DNA of 64,000 nt, from positions 1 through 64,000 of the forward strand of contig NZ_JAKZGO010000019.1 in assembly GCF_022549785.1 (NCBI RefSeq), read 5' to 3'. Made by a program: the position numbers and the translations under genes. The notes beneath the pieces were generated by a model. The model worked only from the letters and a program-made list of their open reading frames with translations, was not told the DNA's origin and ran no database searches. Positions 43,837 to 53,020 of this stretch are shown one piece after another. The stretch's first letter is position 1; the number at the start of each line of letters is the position of its first letter. Source of the DNA: Belliella alkalica (GTDB lineage Bacteria > Bacteroidota > Bacteroidia > Cytophagales > Cyclobacteriaceae).

Positions 43837-44946
43837 TTATTTGATTAGTTTACTTGCCAAGATTGGCGCTCCCACTACCATTGCAGTGGACTTATGCAAG
43901 AGCGAATCCCTTCCCCCTGGATTGATGATATAGTTTGCCACCGATGGTACCGTAAAATATCCTATGATGGCAATGACCAGAAAGATCAGGTATGCCGTAT
44001 CTGCCTGAGAGAAGAAGGTTTTGCCTTCATTGCCTATTTGGGACAGGTCGATCCTAAGCATGTTTTCCTGTATCTTGGCGATGATGGCTCCGAATATATT
44101 TGCCACGGGAAGCCACATAAACACATTGATGTACCTTGCTATCCAATTGTTGAGGGTCTGCTGAAAGCCATCAAACACGGAAAGTCCAAAAACCAGTGGG
44201 CCAAGTATGGAAAGGACGATCAAGTAAAAAGTCCTGATGGTGTTGATGGCAAGGGCTGCTGCCATAAAGAGTACCTGCAGGACTTCACTCATCCACCGTT
44301 TGATCGATGACTGGAATTCATAGGCTGCCCTTTCCATGCTCATCCTAAAGCCTGAACTGATGGAGTCCCAAAAACCCTCACTTCCCGTCTCCTCCTCAGG
44401 ATTGGCATATTTATACCAAAGTTCAGTTTCATCGATTTGGTTGGATGTACCGTAGAGCTCACCATAAAAGGCTTCATCCTGTATCCTTTTTTTCTCTTCA
44501 AGCAGTGATGCCACAGTGATGTTTGTGCCACTTACCATGTTTTCGGTTACCCTGACAATTGGGTTCAGGAGCCCATTTATAAGCGCGAGCACAGCAGGGA
44601 ACATCAGGATCAACATGCCCATGGCAAAAGGTCTTAACAGGGGGTAAAAATCCACAGGCTCTGCCTGCGCAATGTGTTTCCACACCCTTGATCCTATGTA
44701 AAAGATAGCCGCAAAACCCGCTATGCCCCTAGCCACCCCGATGAGTTGGCTGCTTAGGGGGATCATCTCAAGGTAGAGGTTGTCCAAAACCTGATGAAAT
44801 CCTCCCATTTCTGCTCCACTACCCTGTGCAGAAGCCTGCAAAGGAAGGAGCAAGAGCGAGATCATTGAAAGGGCAAGGATTATAAAGCAATGTTTATTTG
44901 ACCCATATCCCCAAAAGACGAACACCTGTCTATTGAAAATACTCAT
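43837..44946 (-). CDS. traJ: Conjugative transposon protein TraJ (VirB6-like)
   Basis: 369 residues with an N-terminal hydrophobic signal-like segment (ends LQASAQ near 41) and about six further membrane segments: GFAAIFYIGSRVWKHI, GMLILMFPAVLALINGLLNP, LFMAAALAINTIRTFYLIVL, NVFMWLPVANIFGAIIAKIQ and AYLIFLVIAIIGYFTVPSVA. It is the polytopic channel component of the mating apparatus. Its start overlaps the upstream gene by 4 bases. Confidence 0.9.
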   Translation of the reverse strand: MSIFNRQVFVFWGYGSNKHCFIILALSMISLLLLPLQASAQGSGAEMGGFHQVLDNLYLEMIPLSSQLIGVARGIAGFAAIFYIGSRVWKHIAQAEPVDFYPLLRPFAMGMLILMFPAVLALINGLLNPIVRVTENMVSGTNITVASLLEEKKRIQDEAFYGELYGTSNQIDETELWYKYANPEEETGSEGFWDSISSGFRMSMERAAYEFQSSIKRWMSEVLQVLFMAAALAINTIRTFYLIVLSILGPLVFGLSVFDGFQQTLNNWIARYINVFMWLPVANIFGAIIAKIQENMLRIDLSQIGNEGKTFFSQADTAYLIFLVIAIIGYFTVPSVANYIINPGGRDSLLHKSTAMVVGAPILASKLIK

Positions 44947-45578
44947 CGGTTGATCTGGTTTAAGGTTGCAACCTCTGCCTTTTGCTTCACCCTTCTGTGC
45001 CCAAGAAGTTTAACGTCCTTGTTGAAGGTGAGCAGAAAGCGAAACATGGAATCGGTTTCCGAATGTATGCGGTCAATAGATTGGATCCTTTCCTTATCCG
45101 ACATGGTAAGGCTTCCCGAGGTGATCAATAGGATCACTTCATCGAGGTTTCGCAGCGATAGCTTAAAAAGGTTTTGGTACACAGCAGACAGGTAGTCGAG
45201 CTCCTGCATGCTATAAACCCCAGATTCGGTAAACTGCCTGAAAGTCCTTCTATAGTTTTGCATGATCAGACCCTGTAACCTGACGATTTCCCCTACCCTG
45301 TTGTAGTTTCTTACATTTGGGTTGACTTGGGCCAATCCATCCATAAATACCTTATGAAGTGTAAAGTTTCCCTGACTCAGGTCCCTGATGCTGTTATAGC
45401 CTTGGGTAAGGATTTGGTATCCATTGAGCATGTTGCTGTAGATGCCCCTTAACTGTTCTAATTTCTCCACATTGAGCAGGAGCTGCACCACTTCCGCATC
45501 CTGTGCCTGTACTTTTTCAGTCATTCCGAAAAGGCCAAGAAAGCAGAAACAATAGAGAATAATGGTTTTCTTTTTCAT
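44943..45578 (-). CDS. TraI-like periplasmic helical protein, copy 3
   Basis: 211 residues, signal peptide ending KVQAQ. All helical after that: LLLNVEKLEQLRGIYSNMLN, GYQILTQGYNSIRDLSQGNF, LSAVYQNLFKLSLRNLDEVI. This GYxxxxxGxxxIxDLxxGxFxLH pattern marks the TraI-related, VirB5-like family of Bacteroidota transfer operons. It overlaps neighbours on both sides by 4 bases (ATGA-type junctions), so expression is tightly coupled. Confidence 0.75.
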   Translation of the reverse strand: MKKKTIILYCFCFLGLFGMTEKVQAQDAEVVQLLLNVEKLEQLRGIYSNMLNGYQILTQGYNSIRDLSQGNFTLHKVFMDGLAQVNPNVRNYNRVGEIVRLQGLIMQNYRRTFRQFTESGVYSMQELDYLSAVYQNLFKLSLRNLDEVILLITSGSLTMSDKERIQSIDRIHSETDSMFRFLLTFNKDVKLLGHRRVKQKAEVATLNQINR

Positions 45579-46228
45579 GGTTGAAGGATGTTTTGGATTA
45601 CCCGATTGTCTTTTTGGATGGAGGTGCCATATGCTGTATAAAAATCAAGCATGCTGTTGAGTGCAATCAAATCCTCTTTGATTGTCCCCAATTCTGCATC
45701 GATCTGTGAGGCAAGCTGAATCCTTTCTGCTTCGGTTAGCTGGAGCTCCCCATTCCTGAGCAGCATTTCCATTTGCGAAGCTGCATAGATTGCTTTTTGA
45801 AGCATTCCTGCATATACCTTTCCGAGCATCAGCCGCTCTTCTGTTTTCAACTCCATGCCATTGAGTCTTTGCCTTGACTTTCTGATTTCGTTGGAAAGCC
45901 CCATAAAATGATTTCCAAAAGCGATTGTATTGGATAGTGGTTGTAGGCGTGGGCTTAAGCCCATCATTGTTTGCAGGTGCTGGTTATGCAGTTCGAATTC
46001 TCCCGACTTGATGTCCCTGATCAGTCCACTGCCCGCCTGAAATACCCTGTATCCATCCTGTAGGGCATTTCCATAGATTTGAAGGGCTGCAATCTGTGTA
46101 GCCAGATACCTTCTCTGTGTCCTTTTTTGCCTGAACCATTCATCCAAGTTCTGTGCTTGCACGGGAACTATTGAAATACCCAAGCCCAAGGCAATCATAA
46201 TCAAGACTGTTTTCATTTGTATATTCAT
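45575..46228 (-). CDS. TraI-like periplasmic helical protein, copy 2
   Basis: 217 residues; an internal ATG at 46216 is an equally good start. Signal peptide ending PVQAQ, then LQIYGNALQDGYRVFQAGSG, LIRDIKSGEFELHNQHLQTM and a long helical tail. Clearly related in pattern to the next gene (44943-45578): same length, same RDLxxGxFxLHxxxxxGL core. Tandem duplication is the simplest explanation. Confidence 0.75.
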   Translation of the reverse strand: MNIQMKTVLIMIALGLGISIVPVQAQNLDEWFRQKRTQRRYLATQIAALQIYGNALQDGYRVFQAGSGLIRDIKSGEFELHNQHLQTMMGLSPRLQPLSNTIAFGNHFMGLSNEIRKSRQRLNGMELKTEERLMLGKVYAGMLQKAIYAASQMEMLLRNGELQLTEAERIQLASQIDAELGTIKEDLIALNSMLDFYTAYGTSIQKDNRVIQNILQP

Positions 46229-46308
46229 TTGTATTTGGATTTACCCTCCACCATATCCCCACTTTACTCCAATCCAAACTGGAGCCCAAACCTTCGGAGT
46301 GCTACGGT

Positions 46309-47013
46309 TTATTGCTGTATGGACTTAAGGGTGTTGTTTTCATTTTTGAGGTTGTTCCTGTATTGGGAAATCAGCATGTTGTGCCGGTTGTACCTTCTGA
46401 GTTCATCATAGTTGGTTTGGATCTGCATTCCCAGATCATGGATGGCATCCAGCCTTGCTGCATCGCCCATATTTGTCAGCTGGTCTCTCATCAGGAATGC
46501 AAACTGGTCGAGATGTTTTATTGAGTGGGAAAGGATCCCCGCATAGATATTCTGTTTGCGTTGGAGTTCCGCTGGTGAGAAGTTTCCGCTGCGCTGCAAT
46601 AGGGACCAGGTCTTTTGGTACTCCTCAATCAGGGATTTCTGTATGAGCGCAATATCTTTGAGCCTTTGGTATTGCGAGATCATTGATTTCACCTTCCAAA
46701 GGCCTTGGTAGTAGTCTTGGTAGAGTTCTTTCTGCCTTGAAGTCCAGTCAGAGATTTCAGAGAGCCGCAGTTTGGAAAGTGCATTTTCGATGGTTTTTTG
46801 GGCATTCTGCAGCCAAATGCTTTCGTTCTGGAGGCGTTGGATCCTGAGGTCAACCGCCACGATTACCCGTGTAACTCCCTGTTTGATGATCTCAGCCACA
46901 GGGATGGCTACAGCTTCCGCCTCTTTGGGTTCTGAGCACACCATCATGCCCATCAACATCAGGCACAAGGCTTTTGAAATGACAAACCTTACTTTACTGC
47001 GATGCTTTTTCAT
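46309..47013 (-). CDS. TraI-like periplasmic helical protein, copy 1
   Basis: 234 residues, signal peptide ending EAEA near 33, then IIKQGVTRVIVAVDLRIQRL, WLQNAQKTIENALSKLRLSE, YYQGLWKVKSMISQYQRLKD and helical repeats to the end. The KxVIxAVDLxIQRxQNxTIWLQNAQK pattern is that of the canonical Bacteroidota TraI. It follows traG and precedes the two shorter relatives. VirB5-like pilus-tip or pore role is inferred. Confidence 0.82.
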   Translation of the reverse strand: MKKHRSKVRFVISKALCLMLMGMMVCSEPKEAEAVAIPVAEIIKQGVTRVIVAVDLRIQRLQNESIWLQNAQKTIENALSKLRLSEISDWTSRQKELYQDYYQGLWKVKSMISQYQRLKDIALIQKSLIEEYQKTWSLLQRSGNFSPAELQRKQNIYAGILSHSIKHLDQFAFLMRDQLTNMGDAARLDAIHDLGMQIQTNYDELRRYNRHNMLISQYRNNLKNENNTLKSIQQ

Positions 47014-47046
47014 GATTTAAACTTTGGGGTTATGCGCTTTTTCTAT

Positions 47047-49509
47047 CTATTTTCCTTCAGACCTTATCTCTTCGGCCATCTGTCTGATGGCTTTTTTCCG
47101 ATCTCCAAGTTTTGCCGCAAGGGTATCGAGCCTAAACTTTTCGCTTTCCTCTGTACTATAGGTCAGGTATTCCTCCAGGCTCACCTCGGTTCTGTAAACC
47201 TTGCCCACGGGGCCAAGACCGATAAACACCTCCTTGTATTTCCTTCCCGGTTCGTTTGCCTTGTTGATGGAGAGGATCTGCATCTTTTCCTTTTCTGTCA
47301 GCCCGAGCAGCTCTTGGATCTGGTGGAACTTGTTTTGGTACTTGGCCTGATCCAGCAGGATTTTACAGTCCGAGTTGTTGATGATGGCATCTTTGACAAC
47401 AGGTGAGCTGATGATGTCATCGACTTCCTGCGTGACTACGATGGCTTCACCAAAGAACTTCCGCACGGTCTTAAAGAGGTATTTGATGTATTCGGCCATC
47501 CCTTCCTTGGCAATGGCCTTCCAAGCTTCTTCGATCAGGATCATTTTTCGGATGCCCTTGAGCTTTCTCATTTTGGAAATGAAAATTTCCATGATAATGA
47601 GCGTCACTACGGGAAACAGGATGGGATGGTCTTTGATGTTATCGAGTTCAAAGACGATGAAGCGTTGTGACAGCAGATCGAGGTTTTCCTTGGCATTGAG
47701 CAGGTAATCAAACTCGCCACCTTTATGGTAGGGCCTGAGAACATACAGGAAATTGGCAAGGTCAAAATCCTTGGGATTTACCTTTTCGACTTCCAGTTGC
47801 AGGGCAAAGTCTGTCTCCAGAAAGCGGTAGAAGGTATCAAAACACGGAAACACCTCAGAATTACCATCCAGAAAATCATAGTAGGATTTCAGGGCGTTGG
47901 AGATGGCTACATATTCACTACGGGTAAATTTTTCGTCGTCTTTTTTCCAGAGTGCCAGCAAAAGTGTTTTCAGGCTTTCCTTTTTCTCTGTATCAAGCCT
48001 TTGTCCCGAAAGGAAAAAAGGATTGAATTTGATGGGTTTATCTTCCTGATAGGTAAAGTAATATCCACCTACCAAATCACAGAGCCCTTTGTAGGAATGC
48101 CCTACATCTACGAGCACTACATGCGTTCCCTGTTCATAATAGCTTCTGACCATATGGTTGGTAAAAAAGCTTTTTCCAGATCCAGAGGGTCCGAGCACAA
48201 ACTTGTTTCTGTTGGTTATCCAACCCTTTTTGATGGGCTCGTCCGATAGGTCCACCTGTATGGGATAGCCACTGATCCTGTCTCCCAGCCTGACTCCAAA
48301 CCTGCCAACCGGGGATTTGTATTGGGTTTCTGAAATAAGCAGGCAGCTTGCCGGTTCCGCAAATGAAACAAAGGATTCATTCATGGGAAATGCCGCTTCG
48401 TTGCCTGGAATCCCTGCCCAATAAAGCTGTGGTGCACCTATAGTCTCCAGTTTTGGCAAAACATCCATCTTTGAAAGTGCTGCTGAAGCAAAGTTTCTCA
48501 TATTGGCAAGCTTATTTTTGTCAGCTGTCCAACAGAGCAGGTTGAAATGTGCCGAAACAGGTGTGCTTCCTTCCCTGATTGCCTGGTTTAGGTACTCTTG
48601 GATACCGTCGGCAGCAAGGGCATTTTCCCTGCTGTAGGCGGAAAGGGAAAACAAACGCAACCTTTTTGCTTCGAGTGTCTTCATCATTTCCATCCTGTCT
48701 TGGACAAAGATGTATTGGTTATAACAATGGTCATAGGGCAATAGGCAACCGATTGGGGCTGTATAGCCGACCATAAACTGGCTTTTGTCACTGCTATATG
48801 CTTCAAATGGAGCGCTGCTGCTGATCTGATTTGGCAGTTCCTGAGTGTCTGCAATTGAAAACATGAGCGGATGTTTACCTGCAATATTCCATTCCGGATA
48901 AAACTGAATATCAGAGATCAAGGCAGCTTCTTTCTCTTGACCAAGGTTAAGTTGCAATTCTATGGGGTTTTGCTCCCCTACGAGTTGATCCCCACAGATC
49001 CGTCTGACTTCAATCCCTGCATCCCTCAGCAGCTGTGTAAACTGTCCCAAGGCTGTCTCCATATCTGATATGAAATTAGGCTGGAGAATCTGCTTTGGCA
49101 CCAGGTTGTTTCTAAGCAGGTTGGAAAGGGAGGAATCGAGCAGTTTGGTTTCAGGGTTTCTTTTGGTGAGCATCAACAGGCTTCTGTGTTTGAGTCCGGG
49201 TCTTTCATGGAAAAACAGTTCACTGGATCTATCCAGAAAGTTGTTTGGCTTTTCTAGGTCGGCATGGTAGTCCCATTTGATAAACCAATCCTGTTTGTGG
49301 AAGATGTATCCATCAGGCAGTATTTTGATGGCTTTGACAAAAGCCTCGTGCAATGCTTCCAGTTGGCTTTTGGAGCAAGTGAATACTTCCGGCAAGCCAA
49401 GTTCAAAGCATGCGGTAACATCTGCCTGTTTGGAGATGATTAGGTCATTTTCCACTGCCAAGAGTGGAAATAGGTTTTCCATTTCCCGGTCTTGTTTTTG
49501 GCTAATCAT
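47047..49509 (-). CDS. traG: Conjugation ATPase TraG (VirB4-like)
   Basis: 820 residues. VirB4-type ATPase: N-terminal part (about 1-400) with LLAVENDLIISKQADVTACF; Walker A GPSGSGKSFFTNHM near 437-450; Walker B region KMILIEEAWKAIA near 652; VTQEVDDIISSPVVKDAIIN near 692. It powers assembly of the transfer apparatus. Its start overlaps traF by 8 bases. Note that Bacteroides TraG is a VirB4 homologue, not the coupling protein. Confidence 0.95.
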   Translation of the reverse strand: MISQKQDREMENLFPLLAVENDLIISKQADVTACFELGLPEVFTCSKSQLEALHEAFVKAIKILPDGYIFHKQDWFIKWDYHADLEKPNNFLDRSSELFFHERPGLKHRSLLMLTKRNPETKLLDSSLSNLLRNNLVPKQILQPNFISDMETALGQFTQLLRDAGIEVRRICGDQLVGEQNPIELQLNLGQEKEAALISDIQFYPEWNIAGKHPLMFSIADTQELPNQISSSAPFEAYSSDKSQFMVGYTAPIGCLLPYDHCYNQYIFVQDRMEMMKTLEAKRLRLFSLSAYSRENALAADGIQEYLNQAIREGSTPVSAHFNLLCWTADKNKLANMRNFASAALSKMDVLPKLETIGAPQLYWAGIPGNEAAFPMNESFVSFAEPASCLLISETQYKSPVGRFGVRLGDRISGYPIQVDLSDEPIKKGWITNRNKFVLGPSGSGKSFFTNHMVRSYYEQGTHVVLVDVGHSYKGLCDLVGGYYFTYQEDKPIKFNPFFLSGQRLDTEKKESLKTLLLALWKKDDEKFTRSEYVAISNALKSYYDFLDGNSEVFPCFDTFYRFLETDFALQLEVEKVNPKDFDLANFLYVLRPYHKGGEFDYLLNAKENLDLLSQRFIVFELDNIKDHPILFPVVTLIIMEIFISKMRKLKGIRKMILIEEAWKAIAKEGMAEYIKYLFKTVRKFFGEAIVVTQEVDDIISSPVVKDAIINNSDCKILLDQAKYQNKFHQIQELLGLTEKEKMQILSINKANEPGRKYKEVFIGLGPVGKVYRTEVSLEEYLTYSTEESEKFRLDTLAAKLGDRKKAIRQMAEEIRSEGK

Positions 49510-49837
49510 TGCTTATGGATTTACTTTTCAGGGATTTGATGTAGTTTCTGTCCCGTATCTTGATGGCCCTTGGGATTTGTTTTGATGCAAGTTTTTTCAT
49601 CATTCCATGTTGGCCGTAGGTTTTGTTGAGGTTGAATACTTTTTGGTAGAGCCCAAAAAAAATCATCAGACAACTCCCTGCATTGATCAGTATGGGAATT
49701 CCGACAAAGTAAAGGCAGGTAAAAAGGGCCAGGTCCAAGAGCATTCCAATGCCCAGATATACAATATACTGTGCTTGGAAGCCCTTGAATTCCATTGGTT
49801 TGTTGACGCCCTTGTTGATTTGAAATGACTTGTCCAT
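49502..49837 (-). CDS. traF: Conjugative transposon protein TraF (VirB3-like)
   Basis: 111 residues, two membrane helices (about 22-44 and 48-66; QYIVYLGIGMLLDLALFTCL, ILINAGSCLMIFFGLYQKVF). The start MDKSFQINKGVNKPMEFKGF is characteristic of DUF4133/TraF. It lies between traE and traG as in CTnDOT. It starts 3 bases after traE ends. Confidence 0.9.
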   Translation of the reverse strand: MDKSFQINKGVNKPMEFKGFQAQYIVYLGIGMLLDLALFTCLYFVGIPILINAGSCLMIFFGLYQKVFNLNKTYGQHGMMKKLASKQIPRAIKIRDRNYIKSLKSKSISND

Positions 49838-49840
49838 GGT

Positions 49841-50143
49841 TTAGCCGAAGAAGCTGGTCAATACCGTTGCCACGATCACCAGAAACACGCAGCTGCCAAA
49901 CCATGCTGCCGCCACCTTGCCTGTATCAGGTTCCCCAGAATTCCATTTGTTGAATACTTTGACAGCGCCGATCAGTCCAACGATTGCACCAATGGCATAC
50001 ATCAGGTTGACCCCTGACTGGAAATAGCTCCTCACCTGTTGTGTCGCTGCATTGATTCCTGAATTGCCATCCTGTGCCAAAACAGAAAATGAAATCAGCA
50101 GGCATCCCATGGCCAAATAGCCAATCTTGTTTTTTGTCTTCAT
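49841..50143 (-). CDS. traE: Conjugative transposon protein TraE (VirB2-like)
   Basis: 100 residues: signal peptide ending VLAQ, then SGINAATQQVRSYFQSGVNL, and two helices (LMYAIGAIVGLIGAVKVFNK and AAWFGSCVFLVIVATVL). This matches DUF4134/TraE, the pilin-like subunit. Its start overlaps the preceding gene by 4 bases. Confidence 0.9.
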   Translation of the reverse strand: MKTKNKIGYLAMGCLLISFSVLAQDGNSGINAATQQVRSYFQSGVNLMYAIGAIVGLIGAVKVFNKWNSGEPDTGKVAAAWFGSCVFLVIVATVLTSFFG

Positions 50144-50490
50144 GATATTTTAGTTTGGTTTTTGATGTTTGAAAGTTGTTCCCTATGGATCTTATCCTTC
50201 CATACCCGGTCTAAGTCCATTGCTTCTCTATAGGGTAGTTTTTTAAGCCATTTGGAATTGTCGATGGCATAGACTGCCTTTGCTTTTTGGTCAGGCCTAA
50301 GCTTATCGACCAATTCCAGCCATTCCCTGTATTCCCGGAACACAGCTTCCATCTGTACAGGTGAAGCTTTGAAAGAAAACAACCCCAGAAATTCAGTTTT
50401 GAAGCATACCGGTATCAGGATCAGGTAGTAGATCACCGTGATCAGGATCAGCAGCAGGTATGGGTTATAGAATGGTAGGAAATCATCCAT
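50140..50490 (-). CDS. Membrane-anchored protein upstream of traE
   Basis: 116 residues from ATG 50490, or 119 from 50499. One N-terminal membrane helix (PYLLLILITVIYYLILIPVC) and a charged helical cytoplasmic tail (VFREYREWLELVDKLRPDQK). It is the first gene of the transfer operon, ahead of traE, where traD would be in CTnDOT, but I see no resemblance to TraD. Function unknown. Confidence 0.6.
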   Translation of the reverse strand: MDDFLPFYNPYLLLILITVIYYLILIPVCFKTEFLGLFSFKASPVQMEAVFREYREWLELVDKLRPDQKAKAVYAIDNSKWLKKLPYREAMDLDRVWKDKIHREQLSNIKNQTKIS

Positions 50491-50499
50491 GGCAATCAT

Positions 50500-50828
50500 T
50501 ATTTTCTTTTGAATATCATTGAATCAAAGATTGGAAGGATAACGATCTGCTATTCACCACTTTGACCCAAGGGAGGTGAAAAAAAAAGAAGCGAGAAACG
50601 AGAAGGGAGAGACAAAAAAACCTTGCTCAAAATGGGGTACTTAAGAAAATAGGAAGATAGGCTTCAGTACAAAATACCCACTAGCAAAACAATCAACCAC
50701 ATCTATAAAATGAATAAAAACAATCTAATCTACACGCTAAAACTTAAAGAAAAAGAAATTGATTAACCCAAAAACTGAAACAATTTCACCAATGCATGGG
50801 ATTCCATCAAAGCAAAACCAAACACAAA
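50500..50828. other. Promoter region of the transfer operon
   Basis: About 330 AT-rich bases with no gene. It should contain the promoter for the tra operon transcribed leftwards. No clear TAnnTTTG box could be fixed. Confidence 0.5.
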
Positions 50829-50859
50829 AACAATCCCAACCTTTTTGGTTGGGATTGTT
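50829..50859 (-). terminator. Rho-independent terminator of rteC
   Basis: Perfect 13-base arms AACAATCCCAACC (50829-50841) and GGTTGGGATTGTT (50847-50859). On the minus strand it is followed by TTTTTG. It lies 62 bases after the RteC stop and separates rteC from the tra operon. Confidence 0.88.
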
Positions 50860-50921
50860 GGAAAGGAGTAAAAAAATAGGAAATACCATCTAAAATCCTG
50901 TGGCAATAAATCTAATAAGGA

Positions 50922-51761
50922 TCAAAGCCCTTCACTTTCTTCCATCCATTGCAGGAGTCTTTCCTGCATGGTATCAAGGAATACTGTCCTGCTTTTTTTG
51001 CGAACCCTGATTTCCTGGAAGGTGCGGTAATAGTCTGTCAGTTTTTTGTCAAACAGCAACCCCATGGTATTGGCTATCTCTTTGATATCGGCAGTACCGT
51101 TGTTGAATACCCCAGCAGCCTTGAGTGCATAGATCAACTCTATCAGTTGAACTTTTGGGGCAGTCCAGCGGAGCTTTCTTCTTGCTTCCCCACTGAGTAC
51201 CTCTTTGTTTTCAAGTTGTTTGATTTCGTCCTTGAGCAAGTCTATCAGCTGAACCCATGAATAGGCTTTTGCCAGCAGGTAACTGTGGAGGGTATCATAT
51301 TTGGGGTTGACTAGCAGGATATCCCTATCGGGTCGAAACATGGTATTGTCGGTGTTGCGCAGAAAATAGAGCCTATCCATGCTTTCCTCATTGAGCAGTG
51401 CATAGTGGTATATATCCTTCTTTTGTTCCAGCGCCAAGGACAGGCGTTGGATGGCTTTGTTGTAGTGGCTTTTGATTATTTTTTTTCTTCCCACGGGCTT
51501 TTTGGATTCTATGTTGAAGTATTCTGCATAGAAAAAAGCCTCTTTGAGCAGTTTGGGGTTGGTATGTTTAAAAAAGGCAATCTCCTCCTGTTCGCTTTCA
51601 AAGGTATATTTGTCGAGGTAGTTTCTGAGTTTCAGCACAGCCTCCTCTGTATGGTGGAAGGCTTGTTCGAGTTGTTGGAGTTTGTTGCCGTCCTCAAGAG
51701 AAAGCATGTTCAATTCCTTTTCAAGATTCTTGATCAGGTCTTCTGTATAATCCCTTAACAT
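50922..51761 (-). CDS. rteC: RteC-like element excision/transfer regulator
   Basis: 279 residues. The central and C-terminal parts follow RteC: FFKHTNPKLLKEAFFYAEYF, KPVGRKKIIKSHYNKAIQRL, LRWTAPKVQLIELIYALKAA, GVFNNGTADIKEIANTMGLL. RteC of CTnDOT activates excision genes in response to the RteAB two-component system. No rteA or rteB is present here. The gene has its own terminator. Its presence beside traE-N identifies the block as a CTnDOT-type ICE. Confidence 0.92.
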   Translation of the reverse strand: MLRDYTEDLIKNLEKELNMLSLEDGNKLQQLEQAFHHTEEAVLKLRNYLDKYTFESEQEEIAFFKHTNPKLLKEAFFYAEYFNIESKKPVGRKKIIKSHYNKAIQRLSLALEQKKDIYHYALLNEESMDRLYFLRNTDNTMFRPDRDILLVNPKYDTLHSYLLAKAYSWVQLIDLLKDEIKQLENKEVLSGEARRKLRWTAPKVQLIELIYALKAAGVFNNGTADIKEIANTMGLLFDKKLTDYYRTFQEIRVRKKSRTVFLDTMQERLLQWMEESEGL

Positions 51762-51844
51762 AGCTGTAGATTTAAGTTAATTAGTTTTTCGGTTTCGTCA
51801 AAAATTCAAATTAATCCCATGATAAAATGGGCTCCTGGAAGTTC

Positions 51845-53020
51845 TCAATACTTAAAGGATTTCTCAATTCGCGCAATGGTATTGGCGAGCTTTTCCTTTG
51901 GTAGGTATCTTTTGGTATCCTCCACAGACCAGGTGACCGCACCACTTACCTGAAATTTCAAGTTTTTGATCATAGAGAGGTTTAGGGAATCTTCAGGCTT
52001 GTAATTGGCTGTATAAAGTCTGATTTTGGATTCAAAGGTCCGAAGTACTTTGTCATGCCTGAGTAAAAGAGTCTGCATGGCGCCATCTTTATCCATCTTT
52101 TGATTTTCCATCAACAAGGCTACCCAATTATGAAAATCACTGATTTCAGCCTCTTTTTGGTAGGAAAGGATGTCATTGCTGATAAATATCAACTCTGCGG
52201 CAAGTTTCCTGGGAGCTTCCAGCATACCCCATGCGTATTGGATCTCCTCTGGTTTTCCATGGATACAAAGGGGTATAAGTTCAAGTGCCAACCTACCTCC
52301 TGAAAAGTAGGGTCTTTTGTTCAGGTACTCTTCCAATGGGGGAATCTTATCAAAATCCCTGTTTTTGGCTTCCCAAAGGTTTGCAACCATGTATTGTTCA
52401 ATTTCACTTTTGAGGGTATCTCTATACCATTCTGATTTCAGCATGGCAAAATCCTTCCATAGAATTTCAAACCCCCGGATAAATATGTTTTCATTCACCA
52501 AGTAAGCTTGGTAAAATGGATCCATGATGTTGCCAACTGACTCTTCCATGACAGCCCAAAACTTAAGTTTTTGACCCTTTGGCAACCTATCGGCATAATC
52601 GTCCATCAAAAAGAGCCAAGCATAGAGTTTCCCAATCCAGATACTTTTTTGAAGGGAAGCTTCGGGGTATAGCCTTGCTGCCAGATAGGTCATTTTGTTT
52701 TCCCTAAAGTTTCTGATTTGTCTGGGGCTTTCCAAGAGCTGATGGCTTTTCAGCCAAGCCACAACCTTGTTTGTGATCAAACCTGCTTCAAGGTGCAGGG
52801 AGGAGAAAAAGTCATAGTTTAGGATTTCCCCCATTTTGACTTTGGCAACAGGCGACTCTTTAATCTGGTGTAGATACTTGTTATGCCTGCTAATAGTCCT
52901 CTTGTCAACTTTGAAAAGTTGTGCCAACTGATCTGGGTTTAAGATCCTAAAGAATCCATTGAAATACCTGTTGAGCAGGGCATAGGCATCTTTGTAATGT
53001 TTTTGGGATATCAATACCAA
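51845..53020 (-). CDS. Crp-type HTH fused to class I terpene synthase
   Basis: 391 codons from a TTG; no ATG exists before residue 63. Residues about 1-55 are a Crp/Fnr C-terminal region (HYKDAYALLNRYFNGF, then LAQLFKVDKRTISRHNKYL, a helix-turn-helix). Residues about 60-391 are a bacterial class I terpene synthase: DDYAD at 140-144 (metal motif), N282-D-I-L-S286-Y-Q-K-E290 (NSE triad) and R371-Y372 near the C-terminus. All catalytic elements are intact, so it should cyclize a prenyl diphosphate. The sensor half lies in another frame just upstream (53011-53433); a one-base slip joins them. See findings. Confidence 0.85.
   Translation of the reverse strand: MVLISQKHYKDAYALLNRYFNGFFRILNPDQLAQLFKVDKRTISRHNKYLHQIKESPVAKVKMGEILNYDFFSSLHLEAGLITNKVVAWLKSHQLLESPRQIRNFRENKMTYLAARLYPEASLQKSIWIGKLYAWLFLMDDYADRLPKGQKLKFWAVMEESVGNIMDPFYQAYLVNENIFIRGFEILWKDFAMLKSEWYRDTLKSEIEQYMVANLWEAKNRDFDKIPPLEEYLNKRPYFSGGRLALELIPLCIHGKPEEIQYAWGMLEAPRKLAAELIFISNDILSYQKEAEISDFHNWVALLMENQKMDKDGAMQTLLLRHDKVLRTFESKIRLYTANYKPEDSLNLSMIKNLKFQVSGAVTWSVEDTKRYLPKEKLANTIARIEKSFKY

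Noticed and set aside
43894-44310. 138-codon plus-strand frame
   Set aside because: Antisense shadow of traJ.
47047-49509. Considered as a type IV coupling protein because of the name TraG
   Set aside because: The N-terminal VirB4-type region and the ATPase motifs identify the VirB4-like Bacteroides TraG, not a VirD4 coupling protein.
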